From Herbaspirillum sp. CF444 (GTDB lineage Bacteria; Pseudomonadota; Gammaproteobacteria; Burkholderiales; Burkholderiaceae_D), in contig NZ_AKJW01000026.1 of the NCBI RefSeq assembly GCF_000282135.1, positions 1 through 64,000 on the forward strand: DNA of 64,000 bases. Direction: 5' to 3'. The translations under genes were made by a program, and so were the position numbers. Numbering within the stretch: position 1 is the stretch's first letter; every line of letters starts with the position of its first letter. Shown one piece after another: positions 25,752 to 34,022 of the stretch. Under the pieces are notes generated by a model. That model had not been told where the DNA came from. It saw only the letters and a program-made list of their open reading frames with translations, and did no database searches.

Positions 25752-26699
25752 TCAATGTGCCGCAGCTTCCTCCACCTGTCCGCGATAGAGCCGGAAGCCG
25801 AGCGCATCAAGTTGCCGCAGCAGGGTCTCGCGCTGGATCCGGTCCAGCTCCACCAGCGGCGCGCGCAGCTTGTTCCAGGCCGGGTCATTGAGACCGGACG
25901 CCATCGCTGCCTTCATCGCCGCGATGATCGGAAACTGGCCGAAGGTCGCACGCACCTGGTTCAACGCCGCCTGCCTGGCGTCGGCATCATCCTGCCGCCA
26001 GTCGCGCAGCAAACCTGCAATGCCGCCCGGATTGACGTTGGCCGTGGCGGAAATCATGCCGGCGCCGCCATGACGCATGGTGTCGACCAGACAGGTTTCG
26101 CTGCCGGCAAAGACATCGAAACCGTCCTTGCCGAATTCCTTGAGCATGGCCACCGTATTCTGCCAGTCGCCGGAACTGTCCTTGACGCCTGCCACCACGC
26201 CGGGGAAGGCCTTCAACAGGCGTTCAATCAATGACAGGCTGATGCCGACCTGCGTCACCGGCGGGATGTGATACAGGTAGACGCGCAGGCGCGCATCGCC
26301 GACGGCATCGATCATGCCCGCAAACGACCGGAACAAACCTTCTTCGCTCACGCCTTTGTAAAAAAACGGCGGCAACATCAGCACGCCGCCGCAACCGGCA
26401 ACCATCGCATGGCGCGCCAGCTCGACGGTGTCGTCGAGATTGCAGGCGCCGACGCCGGGCATCATGCGCGCGGCCGGCATGCCTGCGGCGAGGACGGCGT
26501 CGAGCAAGGCGCGCTTTTCTTTCACGCTCATCGAGGTCGCTTCGGAATTGGTGCCGAAGATCGCCAGGCCGACGTCGTGATTGAGCAAGGTACGGCAATG
26601 TTCGATGAAGCGCGGTACCGATGGCGCGCCGTCCGCCTCGAAAGGCGTCAGCACCGGCGACAGCACGCCGCGCAGTTTGGGGATAAGTGAAGTGGACAT
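25752..26699 (-). CDS. dihydrodipicolinate synthase family lyase
   Basis: Class I (Schiff-base) aldolase/dehydratase of 315 residues. It has the N-terminal GVLSPVLTPFEADGAP strand, a GTNSEATSM loop in place of the usual GTTGE, the active Tyr in VYLYHIPP and the Schiff-base Lys in VVAGVKDSSGDW. In this family such proteins act as 2-keto-3-deoxy-gluconate aldolase, 5-keto-4-deoxyglucarate dehydratase or N-acetylneuraminate lyase. Next to an enolase-superfamily dehydratase it most likely splits or dehydrates the 2-keto-3-deoxy acid made by that enzyme. A LysR-type motif lies 85 bp upstream. A GGAGA site precedes the chosen ATG. Confidence 0.88.
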   Translation of the reverse strand: MSTSLIPKLRGVLSPVLTPFEADGAPSVPRFIEHCRTLLNHDVGLAIFGTNSEATSMSVKEKRALLDAVLAAGMPAARMMPGVGACNLDDTVELARHAMVAGCGGVLMLPPFFYKGVSEEGLFRSFAGMIDAVGDARLRVYLYHIPPVTQVGISLSLIERLLKAFPGVVAGVKDSSGDWQNTVAMLKEFGKDGFDVFAGSETCLVDTMRHGGAGMISATANVNPGGIAGLLRDWRQDDADARQAALNQVRATFGQFPIIAAMKAAMASGLNDPAWNKLRAPLVELDRIQRETLLRQLDALGFRLYRGQVEEAAAH

Positions 26700-26783
26700 G
26701 AGCTTGGTCTCCTGATGTATCGCTGATGACCGCCAGTATTGCGCGATCAGGGCAGGAGAATAGTTATGCTCTGCTTGCGTCAA

Positions 26784-26805
26784 TCAATAGAATTTTTATC
26801 TTTCC
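26784..26805 (-). promoter_or_regulatory. putative LysR-regulator site, copy at the lyase promoter
   Basis: TCAATAGAAT-TT-TTATCTTT, 85 bp upstream of the lyase gene. It is the same 20-base motif as at 27745, differing only in the two central bases. The motif is nearly palindromic and of the T-N11-A kind recognised by LysR proteins. Confidence 0.6.
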
Positions 26806-26825
26806 GATCGGCAAGCAGTTGAGGT

Positions 26826-27704
26826 CTATCTGACCTCTTTCCATTTCTTGACCAGTTCAAGGAAAGAACTCACCAGCCGCGTACGCGCCGAAGTGCGTGT
26901 CCAGATCATGCCGACGATGCGCTTGGATGAGCGATGCGGCAAGGGCCAGCGCTTGAGCGCCAGATTGTTGCCGCGCGCCGCCAGCCAGGCCGGCACCAGC
27001 GACACGCCGATGCCGCGATCGACCAGCGCCGCAATCGAATCGAGACCGTCGAGTTCGCAGCGCTGGCGCGTGCGGATGCCGTACTGGCGCAGATAGGCAT
27101 CGGCGAACTGGCCGCCAACGGTGCCGCGATCGTAGCGCAGGAAAGGCTCGCTCTCCAGCGTCGCATGCACGTCGGTGACTTTCATCGAGGCCGGCGTGAG
27201 CAAGACCAGCGGTTCTTCGCGCATGGTGTGCCAGCCGCAACTCTTGGGCAGCTCGAACAGCGGCTGGATCAGCAGCGCCGCATCGAGATCGCCATCGACC
27301 ACTTTGCGAAACAGCGTGGCGGAAGTACCTGGTTCCAGGTAAGTGTCCACTTGCGGATGCCGGCTCAGGAACTGCGACACCAGATCCGGCAACACCGCCA
27401 GCATCATGGTCGGCGCACCGCCGAGACGCAGTTGCCCGGACAAGTCCGAACTGTCGTTGAGGTCGTCGCGCAGATCGCGAATGTCGCGTAAAACCTTGCG
27501 GCCGCGTTCGAGGATGCGCGCACCCGCCTCGGTCGGCGCCACCGTGCGGCCGGAGCGGCGGATCAGGCTCATGCCCATTTCCTCTTCCAGCATCTTTACG
27601 CGCTGCGCCACGGCGGCAGGCGTGAGGTCGAGCCGGCGCGCCGCCTCGGCGATGGAGCCGAGTTCGGCCACGTGGATGAAGCTTTGCAAAAACCGTGAAT
27701 CCAT
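26826..27704 (-). CDS. LysR family transcriptional regulator
   Basis: Regulator of 292 residues. The N-terminal winged helix-turn-helix is clear (FIHVAELGSIAEAARRLDLTPAAVAQRVKMLEEEMG), followed by a linker helix and a periplasmic-binding-like effector domain (LRLGGAPTMMLAVLPDLVSQFL, VDRGIGVSLVPAWLA). It lies between the lyase gene (same strand) and the dehydratase gene (divergent). The repeated motif in front of both makes it the likely regulator of this sugar-acid module and of itself. The start is preceded by a strong GGAGGAGA. Confidence 0.93.
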   Translation of the reverse strand: MDSRFLQSFIHVAELGSIAEAARRLDLTPAAVAQRVKMLEEEMGMSLIRRSGRTVAPTEAGARILERGRKVLRDIRDLRDDLNDSSDLSGQLRLGGAPTMMLAVLPDLVSQFLSRHPQVDTYLEPGTSATLFRKVVDGDLDAALLIQPLFELPKSCGWHTMREEPLVLLTPASMKVTDVHATLESEPFLRYDRGTVGGQFADAYLRQYGIRTRQRCELDGLDSIAALVDRGIGVSLVPAWLAARGNNLALKRWPLPHRSSKRIVGMIWTRTSARTRLVSSFLELVKKWKEVR

Positions 27705-27744
27705 GATGTCTCCTCCCTGCGGGCGATGATCGCATCTCGCCCAT

Positions 27745-27766
27745 TCAATAGAATAATTATCTTTTC
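27745..27766. promoter_or_regulatory. putative LysR-regulator site between lysR and the dehydratase gene
   Basis: TCAATAGAAT-AA-TTATCTTT, 41 bp upstream of the lysR start and 130 bp upstream of the divergent dehydratase gene. It matches the site at 26784 at 18 of 20 positions, in the same orientation. Confidence 0.62.
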
Positions 27767-27895
27767 AAGATATCGGAACGTACTGTTTTCATCGATTGGC
27801 GTCAATCAGAATGTGCCCGACGCTGCACCGGATCTACATCACTACATGTGACGTGCAGCGCACTCATTCATCGACCAATCAGGAGGAAACACAAC

Positions 27896-29023
27896 ATGCC
27901 CATCATCCAATCCATCTCGGTCTGCTTCGCCGAAGTGCCGCTCGACCGCGTCACCTCGTTCGCCACGCGCACGGTGTCGTCGCGCCATTACGGCCTGGTC
28001 AAGGTGCGTTCGACCGACGGCGTCGAAGGCATCGGCTTTTGCTACGTCGGCAGCACCGGCGGCGCGATCCTGACGGCGGCAGTCGAACAGTTGCTGGCGC
28101 CGGTGCTGATCGGCAAGGACTCTTACGCAGTCGAGGGCCTGTGGCAGGCGATGTACCAGGAAGCTCTGCTGCAAGGCCGCGCCGGCACCGTCATGCGCGC
28201 GCTCAGCATCCTCGATACGGCGCTGTGGGACCTCAATGCGCGCACCCACAAGCTGCCGCTGCACAAGTATCTGGGCGCGGTGCATCTCGATGAAGTGCCG
28301 GCCTACGCCAGCGGCGGCTACTATCTCGACGGCAAGACGCCGCAGATGCTGGGCGATGAAATGGCCAGCTACGTCGACAAGGGTTTCAAGGCGGTGAAAA
28401 TGAAATCCGGCCGCCTCTCGCCCAAGGAAGAAGAAGCCCGCGTGCGCGCCGCGCGCGAGGCCATCGGCCCGGACATCGAATTGATGCTGGACATCAACAA
28501 CGGCTGGGGCGACGTCACCGAAGCCTTGCAACACGTGAACCGCATCGAGCAATACGATCCCTACTTCATCGAAGAACCGTTCTCGCCCGACGACATCGAC
28601 AGTCACGCCAAACTCGCCAAGCTGACACGCGTGCCCATCGCCACCGGCGAAATCGGTTACGGCCGCTGGTATCACAAGGAGTTGCTGGACAAGGACGGCG
28701 CCGCGATCCTGCAAACCGACGCCGTGGTCTGCGGCGGCATCACCGAATGGCGGCGCATCGCCGCGACGGCGGCGAGCTACGGCAAGATCATGTGCCCGCA
28801 TTGGTTCCATGACGTGCATGCACCGCTGGTGGCTGCCACGCCGAATGCGCGCTACGTGGAGTTCTTCTGGGACGATCAGGTGCTGAACTTCCGCCGCCTG
28901 ATCGACCGCCAACTGGAGCATCGCAACGGCAACGTGATCCTGCATCAGACGCCGGGGCTGGGTTTCAACTTCGACGAGGCGCAGGTGGCGAAGTACGGTA
29001 AGTGGATAACGATCAATCAGTAA
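27896..29023 (+). CDS. mandelate racemase/muconate lactonizing enzyme family dehydratase
   Basis: Enolase-superfamily enzyme of 375 residues, probably a sugar-acid dehydratase. The catalytic KxK is K168-M-K170. Magnesium ligands are D199, E226 or E227 (YFIEEPF) and E252 (IATGEI), with D275 (QTDAVVCGG) and H302 (CPHWFHD) as a His-Asp dyad, which places it in the mandelate racemase subgroup. The product would be a 2-keto-3-deoxy acid for the neighbouring lyase. The ATG has a perfect AGGAGG upstream. The exact acid (aldonate, aldarate, lactate-like) cannot be told from sequence. Confidence 0.9.
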   Translation: MPIIQSISVCFAEVPLDRVTSFATRTVSSRHYGLVKVRSTDGVEGIGFCYVGSTGGAILTAAVEQLLAPVLIGKDSYAVEGLWQAMYQEALLQGRAGTVMRALSILDTALWDLNARTHKLPLHKYLGAVHLDEVPAYASGGYYLDGKTPQMLGDEMASYVDKGFKAVKMKSGRLSPKEEEARVRAAREAIGPDIELMLDINNGWGDVTEALQHVNRIEQYDPYFIEEPFSPDDIDSHAKLAKLTRVPIATGEIGYGRWYHKELLDKDGAAILQTDAVVCGGITEWRRIAATAASYGKIMCPHWFHDVHAPLVAATPNARYVEFFWDDQVLNFRRLIDRQLEHRNGNVILHQTPGLGFNFDEAQVAKYGKWITINQ

Positions 29024-29030
29024 ACGCATT

Positions 29031-29067
29031 AAAAAATGGCAGGACCGGATCACCGGTGCCTGCCATT
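29031..29067 (-). terminator. terminator of the porin gene at 29104
   Basis: ATGGCAGG / CCTGCCAT stem with an inner CCGG / CCGG pairing. The T-run (six bases) is on the minus strand, so it mainly serves the porin gene. Confidence 0.8.
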
Positions 29068-29103
29068 CTCAATTACTGCTTACGTCCTCAAGATCTCATG
29101 CCA

Positions 29104-30234
29104 TCAGAACTTGTGGCGCAAGCCCAGACGCACCACGTTCTGCGAGCTGTCGTCGGCAGGCGACGACGAGTACGCTGCGTTCACCACACCCGGATTGATG
29201 GTGTCGCTGGCGCGCTGGTTGGTGTACAGCGCATAAACGTCGGTGCGCTTGGACAGGTAGTAATCCACGCCGACGTTCAGCTGCGTGGTCGAGACCTTGG
29301 TCTTGCCGGTGGTCACGCGGTTGATGTTGGCGCGGTCATAGATCACGCTGCCCAGCAAGTGGAAGTTGCCGGTGAGTGCATAATCCACGCCGACGTCGAA
29401 GATGTTGGCTTTGGTCGCGGTCGTGATCTGCACCAGGCCTGTCGATGCCACGGCTGCCGCTGCCGGCTGCTTGGATTGCGACCATGCCGCGTACAACTTG
29501 GCCGGACCGGCCTGATAGCTGGTGCCGATGGTGAAGGTCTTCAGATTGGTGTCGCCTGCGCGGGCCGGTAATGCGTCCGCCGCCAGCTTGCTTTGGTAAT
29601 AGGCGGCGCCGATGCCGAACGGACCATTGGCATAGTTGCCGGCAAAGCCGAACGCCTGACCTGCCGAGGTCTTGCCCGCCACTTCGCCGAAGCCGTAGAA
29701 CAGGCTGCCGGTGAAGCCGCTCAGGTTGGCCGTGTCGTAACGCACCGAGTTGTCGGTACGCGCGCCGCCTGCGGTGCGATCGAGGTTGTTGAAGTGGCCG
29801 CCCTTGACGCCGTTGCCGCCGAAGGTCTGCACCGAAGTGTACTTGGAGCCGATGTCTTCAAGGTAATCGGTTTGACGACCGATGGTCACGGTACCGAAGG
29901 CGCCGCTCAGGCCCACGACCGATTTACGATCGAACAGCACGTTGGCGGTGCCGAGGCCGCCGTTGTCGGCGTTGAAGCCGTTTTCCAGATTGAAAATGGC
30001 GGTCAGACCGCCGCCCAGATCTTCCGCGCCTTTGAAGCCGATGCGCGAAGTTGCCAGATCGCCGGAATCGATGCTGAAGCGGCTGCCGTTGTTGGCGCCG
30101 ACCTTGCTGGTGTAGGTCAGGCTGGTGTCGATGACGCCGTAGACGGTGACGCTGCTTTGGGCGTGGGCGGTGATCGAGGCGGTCGTGGCGGCCAAGGCAG
30201 CCAGAGTCGCCAGGGCGAATACGTTTTTCTTCAT
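29104..30234 (-). CDS. Gram-negative trimeric porin
   Basis: Outer-membrane porin of 376 residues of the Burkholderiales type. It has a signal peptide (MKKNVFALATLAALAATTA..., cleavage after AHAQ), the SSVTVYGVIDTSLTY first strand, FKGAEDLGGGLTAIFNLENGF, VGLSGAFGTVTIGRQ and a C-terminal strand ending in LGLRHKF with terminal Phe, the signal for outer-membrane insertion. It lies between the dehydratase module and the gluconate operon and may let sugar acids cross the outer membrane. It has its own terminator. Confidence 0.93.
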   Translation of the reverse strand: MKKNVFALATLAALAATTASITAHAQSSVTVYGVIDTSLTYTSKVGANNGSRFSIDSGDLATSRIGFKGAEDLGGGLTAIFNLENGFNADNGGLGTANVLFDRKSVVGLSGAFGTVTIGRQTDYLEDIGSKYTSVQTFGGNGVKGGHFNNLDRTAGGARTDNSVRYDTANLSGFTGSLFYGFGEVAGKTSAGQAFGFAGNYANGPFGIGAAYYQSKLAADALPARAGDTNLKTFTIGTSYQAGPAKLYAAWSQSKQPAAAAVASTGLVQITTATKANIFDVGVDYALTGNFHLLGSVIYDRANINRVTTGKTKVSTTQLNVGVDYYLSKRTDVYALYTNQRASDTINPGVVNAAYSSSPADDSSQNVVRLGLRHKF

Positions 30235-30497
30235 GAAATCCCCTGAATTGGATGTGGATAGGTAGGTATATGTTCGATTTCTTTTTTTTCGTTCGGATGA
30301 ACGCCTGCGGTATCGTGTGGTGACGACCCGTCAATGGAAGGTGCTGCAGCGGGATTGTAGGTGTGCAGCCCTGGATCGAACATGGGCCGGATTATATTTT
30401 CGTCATATCCAAGGAGGTATAGCGGATAACCCTTACTGATGCATTCTTACAACAAACCAACTGGCATGTTTTAACTTGATCTGCCTGTGAGCAGCAT
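30235..30497. other. intergenic region upstream of the porin gene
   Basis: No gene is visible. On the minus strand a consensus -10 TATAAT (plus-strand 30391-30396) lies about 155 bp upstream of the porin start without a clear -35 box. A T-rich stretch lies at about 30279-30290. Confidence 0.3.
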
Positions 30498-30524
30498 AAA
30501 AAAAGCCGCTCTGATGAGCGGCTT
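30498..30524 (-). terminator. terminator of the gntP-gntK-idnO-idnD operon
   Basis: Stem GCCGCTC / GAGCGGC with a four-base loop and seven T on the minus strand, 27 bp past the idnD stop. Confidence 0.88.
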
Positions 30525-30550
30525 CGGATTGCCTGCCGACAGAAGAAAGT

Positions 30551-31588
30551 CTAGTCGAAGCTCAACTGCACCTTCATCATCTTCGAACGGTCGCCGGCAA
30601 TCTCAAACGCTTCCACCGATTTCTCGAACGGATACGTCGCCGAAATCAGCGGCTTCACGTCGACCAGCTTCTTGTTCATCAATTCCACCGCCAGCGCGAA
30701 CTCTTCGTGGAAACGGAAGGCGCCGCGCCATTCCAGCTCTTTGCCGACCAGCAAGTTGGCCGGGAAGTTGATGTCCCCGCCCAGGCCGACCTGCACGATC
30801 ACCGCGCCGGGACGCAGTGTGTCGAGCGCGCCGCGCAAGGCTTGCTCGTTGCCGCTGACTTCGAACAGCACGTCGAAGCTGCCCTTCTCCTGCGTAAAAA
30901 CCTTGAGCGCCTCGGCATCCTGCGCAACGTTGATGGCCTGGTCGGCGCCAACTTTGAGCGCGCTTTCCAGAGGCATCTTCGCAACGTCGGTAACGACGAT
31001 CTGCAAAGCGCCTGCGTGGCGCGCCGCGATCACGGTCAAGGCGCCGATCGGACCGCAGCCGGTGACCAAAACGCGCTTGCCGAACAAAGGACCGGCGCGA
31101 CGCACGGCATGCAGCGCGACCGATAGCGGCTCGGCCATGGCGGCTTCGCCGTCGGTGACGTGATCCGCGACGACGTGCGCCTGTGCGCGCTCAATGACGA
31201 TCTCCTGGCGGAAAGCGCCCTGCACGTGCGGCATGCGCATCGCGCTGCCGTAGAAACGCATGTCGAGGCAATGATTGTGTTTGCCTTCCTGGCAGTATTT
31301 GCACAGGCCGCAAGGATTGCTCGGGCTGATGGAAATGCGCGTGCCCGGCTTGATGTCGCCGATGGCGGAGCCGGTTTCGGCGATCACGCCGGAGACTTCA
31401 TGGCCGAGCACCATCGGCTCCTTGATGCGCACGGTGCCGAAGCCGCCGTTGTGATAGTAGTGCAGGTCCGAACCGCAGATGCCGCCGGCTTTGACTTTGA
31501 CCTTGAGCTGATGCGGTTGCAGTGCAGCGGTTTCCAGTTCCTGTACGCGCAAATCGTGCGGCGCGTGGATGACGATGCCTTGTTGCAT
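30551..31588 (-). CDS. idnD: L-idonate 5-dehydrogenase
   Basis: Zinc-dependent medium-chain dehydrogenase of 345 residues that oxidises L-idonate to 5-keto-D-gluconate with NAD(P). Catalytic zinc ligands are C38 and the H63-E64 pair (GGICGSDLHYY, VLGHEVSG). The structural zinc is held by C93, C96, C99 and C107 (NPCGLCKYCQEGKHNHC). The nucleotide-binding motif is VTGCGPIGAL. It is the last gene of the operon, 28 bp after idnO, which makes the idonate assignment much stronger than sequence alone. Confidence 0.9.
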   Translation of the reverse strand: MQQGIVIHAPHDLRVQELETAALQPHQLKVKVKAGGICGSDLHYYHNGGFGTVRIKEPMVLGHEVSGVIAETGSAIGDIKPGTRISISPSNPCGLCKYCQEGKHNHCLDMRFYGSAMRMPHVQGAFRQEIVIERAQAHVVADHVTDGEAAMAEPLSVALHAVRRAGPLFGKRVLVTGCGPIGALTVIAARHAGALQIVVTDVAKMPLESALKVGADQAINVAQDAEALKVFTQEKGSFDVLFEVSGNEQALRGALDTLRPGAVIVQVGLGGDINFPANLLVGKELEWRGAFRFHEEFALAVELMNKKLVDVKPLISATYPFEKSVEAFEIAGDRSKMMKVQLSFD

Positions 31589-31616
31589 GGTGTTTGTCCT
31601 TGTCTTTTCGAATTGC

Positions 31617-32402
31617 TTAGAGTGTTGCCGTCACGCCGCCATCGACGTAGAGGATGTGGCCGTTGACGAACTTCGATGCGTCGCTGGAGAGGAATACGGC
31701 TGCACCGACCAGGTCTTCGACGTCGCCCCAGCGTCGCGACGGCGTGCGGCCGATCAGCCACTCGGAGAATTTTTCATCGGCCACCAGCGCCATGTTCATC
31801 TCGGTCTTGAAGTAGCCGGGACCGAGACCGTTGACTTGCAGGCCGTACTTGCCCCAGTCGATCGCCATGCCCTTGGTGAACATTTTCACCGCGCCTTTGG
31901 TGGCGGTGTACGGCGCGATATTGGGACGGCCAAGTTCGCTCTGCACCGAGCAGACATTGATGATCTTGCCGCGGCCGCGTTTGATCATGCCTTGTGCGAC
32001 CGCCTTGGCGGTGAAAAAGACGCTGTTGAGGTTGGTGCTGATCAGGTCGTTCCAGTCGGATTCCTTGAAATCTTCCAGCGGCGCGCGGCGTTGAATGCCG
32101 GCGTTGTTGAACAGGATCTCGATCGGGCCGATCTCGGCTTCGATCTTCGCCACTGCCGCTTCCACCGACGCCGACGAGGTCGCGTCGAAAGAAGACTCGT
32201 GGATGGTATAGCCCTCTTCGCGCAGCTTCGCGGCAACGCCGGCCAGCTTGGCGGCATCGCGACCGTTGAGCACGATGGACGCGCCCGCCGCCGCCAGACC
32301 GCGCGCCAGCGCCAGGCCGATGCCGCCGCTGGAGCCGGTGATCAATGCCAGTTTGCCGGTCAGCGAAAAACTCTGCAGACCTGCGGGTAGTGTTGCACTC
32401 AT
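31617..32402 (-). CDS. idnO: gluconate 5-dehydrogenase (short-chain dehydrogenase)
   Basis: SDR of 261 residues that interconverts 5-keto-D-gluconate and D-gluconate. It has the TGSSGGIGLA cofactor motif (22-31), NNAG (99-102) and the catalytic S152, Y165, K169 (CSVQSELGRPNIAPYTATK). The C-terminus (YVDGGVTATL) is typical of the family. With IdnD upstream in the pathway and gluconokinase downstream it converts idonate to 6-phosphogluconate. It lies 31 bp after gntK and 28 bp before idnD. Confidence 0.9.
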   Translation of the reverse strand: MSATLPAGLQSFSLTGKLALITGSSGGIGLALARGLAAAGASIVLNGRDAAKLAGVAAKLREEGYTIHESSFDATSSASVEAAVAKIEAEIGPIEILFNNAGIQRRAPLEDFKESDWNDLISTNLNSVFFTAKAVAQGMIKRGRGKIINVCSVQSELGRPNIAPYTATKGAVKMFTKGMAIDWGKYGLQVNGLGPGYFKTEMNMALVADEKFSEWLIGRTPSRRWGDVEDLVGAAVFLSSDASKFVNGHILYVDGGVTATL

Positions 32403-32433
32403 TCTGTCTCCTTGTTTGGGTTGTACTGCATGT

Positions 32434-33984
32434 CTACTTCACGCTCAGCCGCTGGAACTCGGACAACGCCCGGTATTCATCGGCCAGCTTGTTCGGGATA
32501 GCCAGGAAAATCGGGCGCAGGCGTTCGTAGATCGCGACATTCTTCTCGATCGGCACGTGGCGGTTGGTCGAACCGACCATGTCGGAAATCACATCCAGCG
32601 AGCGAATCATGCCCAGCGCAAACAGGCCGAGCACGGCGGCGCCCAGGCAAGACGATTCGACGCTTTGCGGCACCACCACTTCGCGATTGAAGATGTCGGC
32701 CATCATCTGGCGCCACAAGGCCGAACGCGCGAATCCGCCGGTGGCCATCATGCGTTGGGTCGGACCGATAAGGTCTTCGACCGCCGGCAGGATGGTGTAG
32801 AGATTGAAGATCACGCCTTCGAGCGCGGCGCGGATCATGTGTTCCTTGCGGTGATGCAGGGCCAGTCCGAAGAAGGAGCCGCGCAGGTCGGCGTTCCACA
32901 GCGGCGCGCGCTCGCCCGCCATGTAGGGATGGAACAGCAGGCCTTCGGCGCCGGGAGATACTTTTTCGGCGATGTCGGTCAAGGCATCGTAAGGATCGAC
33001 GCCGGCCTTGCGCGCGGCGTCGGCTTCGGCGGTCGCCAGCTCGTCGCGCACCCAGTGGAAAATATTGCCGCCATTGTTGACCGGACCGCCGACGACCCAG
33101 TGCTTTTGCGTGAGCGCATAGCAGAAGGTGCGGCCGGAAGGATCGGTCATCGGCCGGTCGATCACGGTGCGCATCGCGCCGGAGGTGCCGATGGTGACCG
33201 CGACCTGGCCCGGGTGGATGGCATTGACGCCGAGGTTGGACAACACGCCGTCATTGGCGCCGAGGACGAAAGGCGTATCGCTGTTCAGTCCCAGCTGCGC
33301 GGCGACGTCGGCCGGCAACCCGGCGACGTGATGCGTGGTCGGCACCGGCTCGGACAATTGCGCGGCGTCGATGCCGAGCAAGGCCAGCGCGCCCTTGTCC
33401 CAGTTCAGTTCCTGCAGGTTGAACAGGCCGGTCGCGGAGGCGATCGAGTAGTCCACCAGCCAGCGGCCGAACAAACGGAAGAATACGTATTCCTTCACGC
33501 CGACGAAACGTTCGGCGCGGGCATAGATGTCGGCATGGTCGTAACGCAGCCACATCAGTTTGCACAGCGGCGACATCGGGTGGATCGGCGTGCCGGTGCG
33601 CTGATAGATAGCCTGGCCGTCATGCTCCTCGCGGATGCGGCGCGCCCACAGGCTGGCGCGGTTGTCGGCCCAGGTGATGCTGTTGGTGATCGGCTGGTTG
33701 TCCTTGCCGATGGCGATGACGCTGTGCATCGCGGCGCTGAAGGACACCAGCGCGATTTCGCCGCTACTGGCCTTGGCCTTTGCCTTGGCCGCTTTCACCG
33801 CCTCGCCGATGGACGCCAGCACGGCGTCGTAAATCTGCAGGGGATCCTGCTCCGCCATGCCGGGCACGGTGCAGAGCAAGGGGTATTCGACCGCATGCTG
33901 GGCAACGACCTGGCCGTCCAACGTGAACACGACAGTTTTGGTGCTGGTGGTGCCGATATCGACGCCGAGCATGAAGTGCGACAT
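32434..33984 (-). CDS. gntK: gluconokinase (FGGY family)
   Basis: Sugar kinase of 516 residues that phosphorylates D-gluconate with ATP to 6-phosphogluconate. It is of the FGGY type, like Bacillus GntK, and unrelated to the small P-loop GntK of E. coli. Visible motifs: LGVDIGTTSTKTVVF at the N-terminus, VSFSAAMHSVIAI, ITWADNRAS, VTIGTSGAMR and ATGGFARSALWRQMMADIF. The start at 33984 has AAGGAAA upstream. It lies 38 bp downstream of gntP. The product enters the Entner-Doudoroff or pentose phosphate pathway. Confidence 0.9.
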   Translation of the reverse strand: MSHFMLGVDIGTTSTKTVVFTLDGQVVAQHAVEYPLLCTVPGMAEQDPLQIYDAVLASIGEAVKAAKAKAKASSGEIALVSFSAAMHSVIAIGKDNQPITNSITWADNRASLWARRIREEHDGQAIYQRTGTPIHPMSPLCKLMWLRYDHADIYARAERFVGVKEYVFFRLFGRWLVDYSIASATGLFNLQELNWDKGALALLGIDAAQLSEPVPTTHHVAGLPADVAAQLGLNSDTPFVLGANDGVLSNLGVNAIHPGQVAVTIGTSGAMRTVIDRPMTDPSGRTFCYALTQKHWVVGGPVNNGGNIFHWVRDELATAEADAARKAGVDPYDALTDIAEKVSPGAEGLLFHPYMAGERAPLWNADLRGSFFGLALHHRKEHMIRAALEGVIFNLYTILPAVEDLIGPTQRMMATGGFARSALWRQMMADIFNREVVVPQSVESSCLGAAVLGLFALGMIRSLDVISDMVGSTNRHVPIEKNVAIYERLRPIFLAIPNKLADEYRALSEFQRLSVK

Positions 33985-34022
33985 GAGTGTTTCCTTTACT
34001 GCGGGTCTCAACGTTACTGTGT

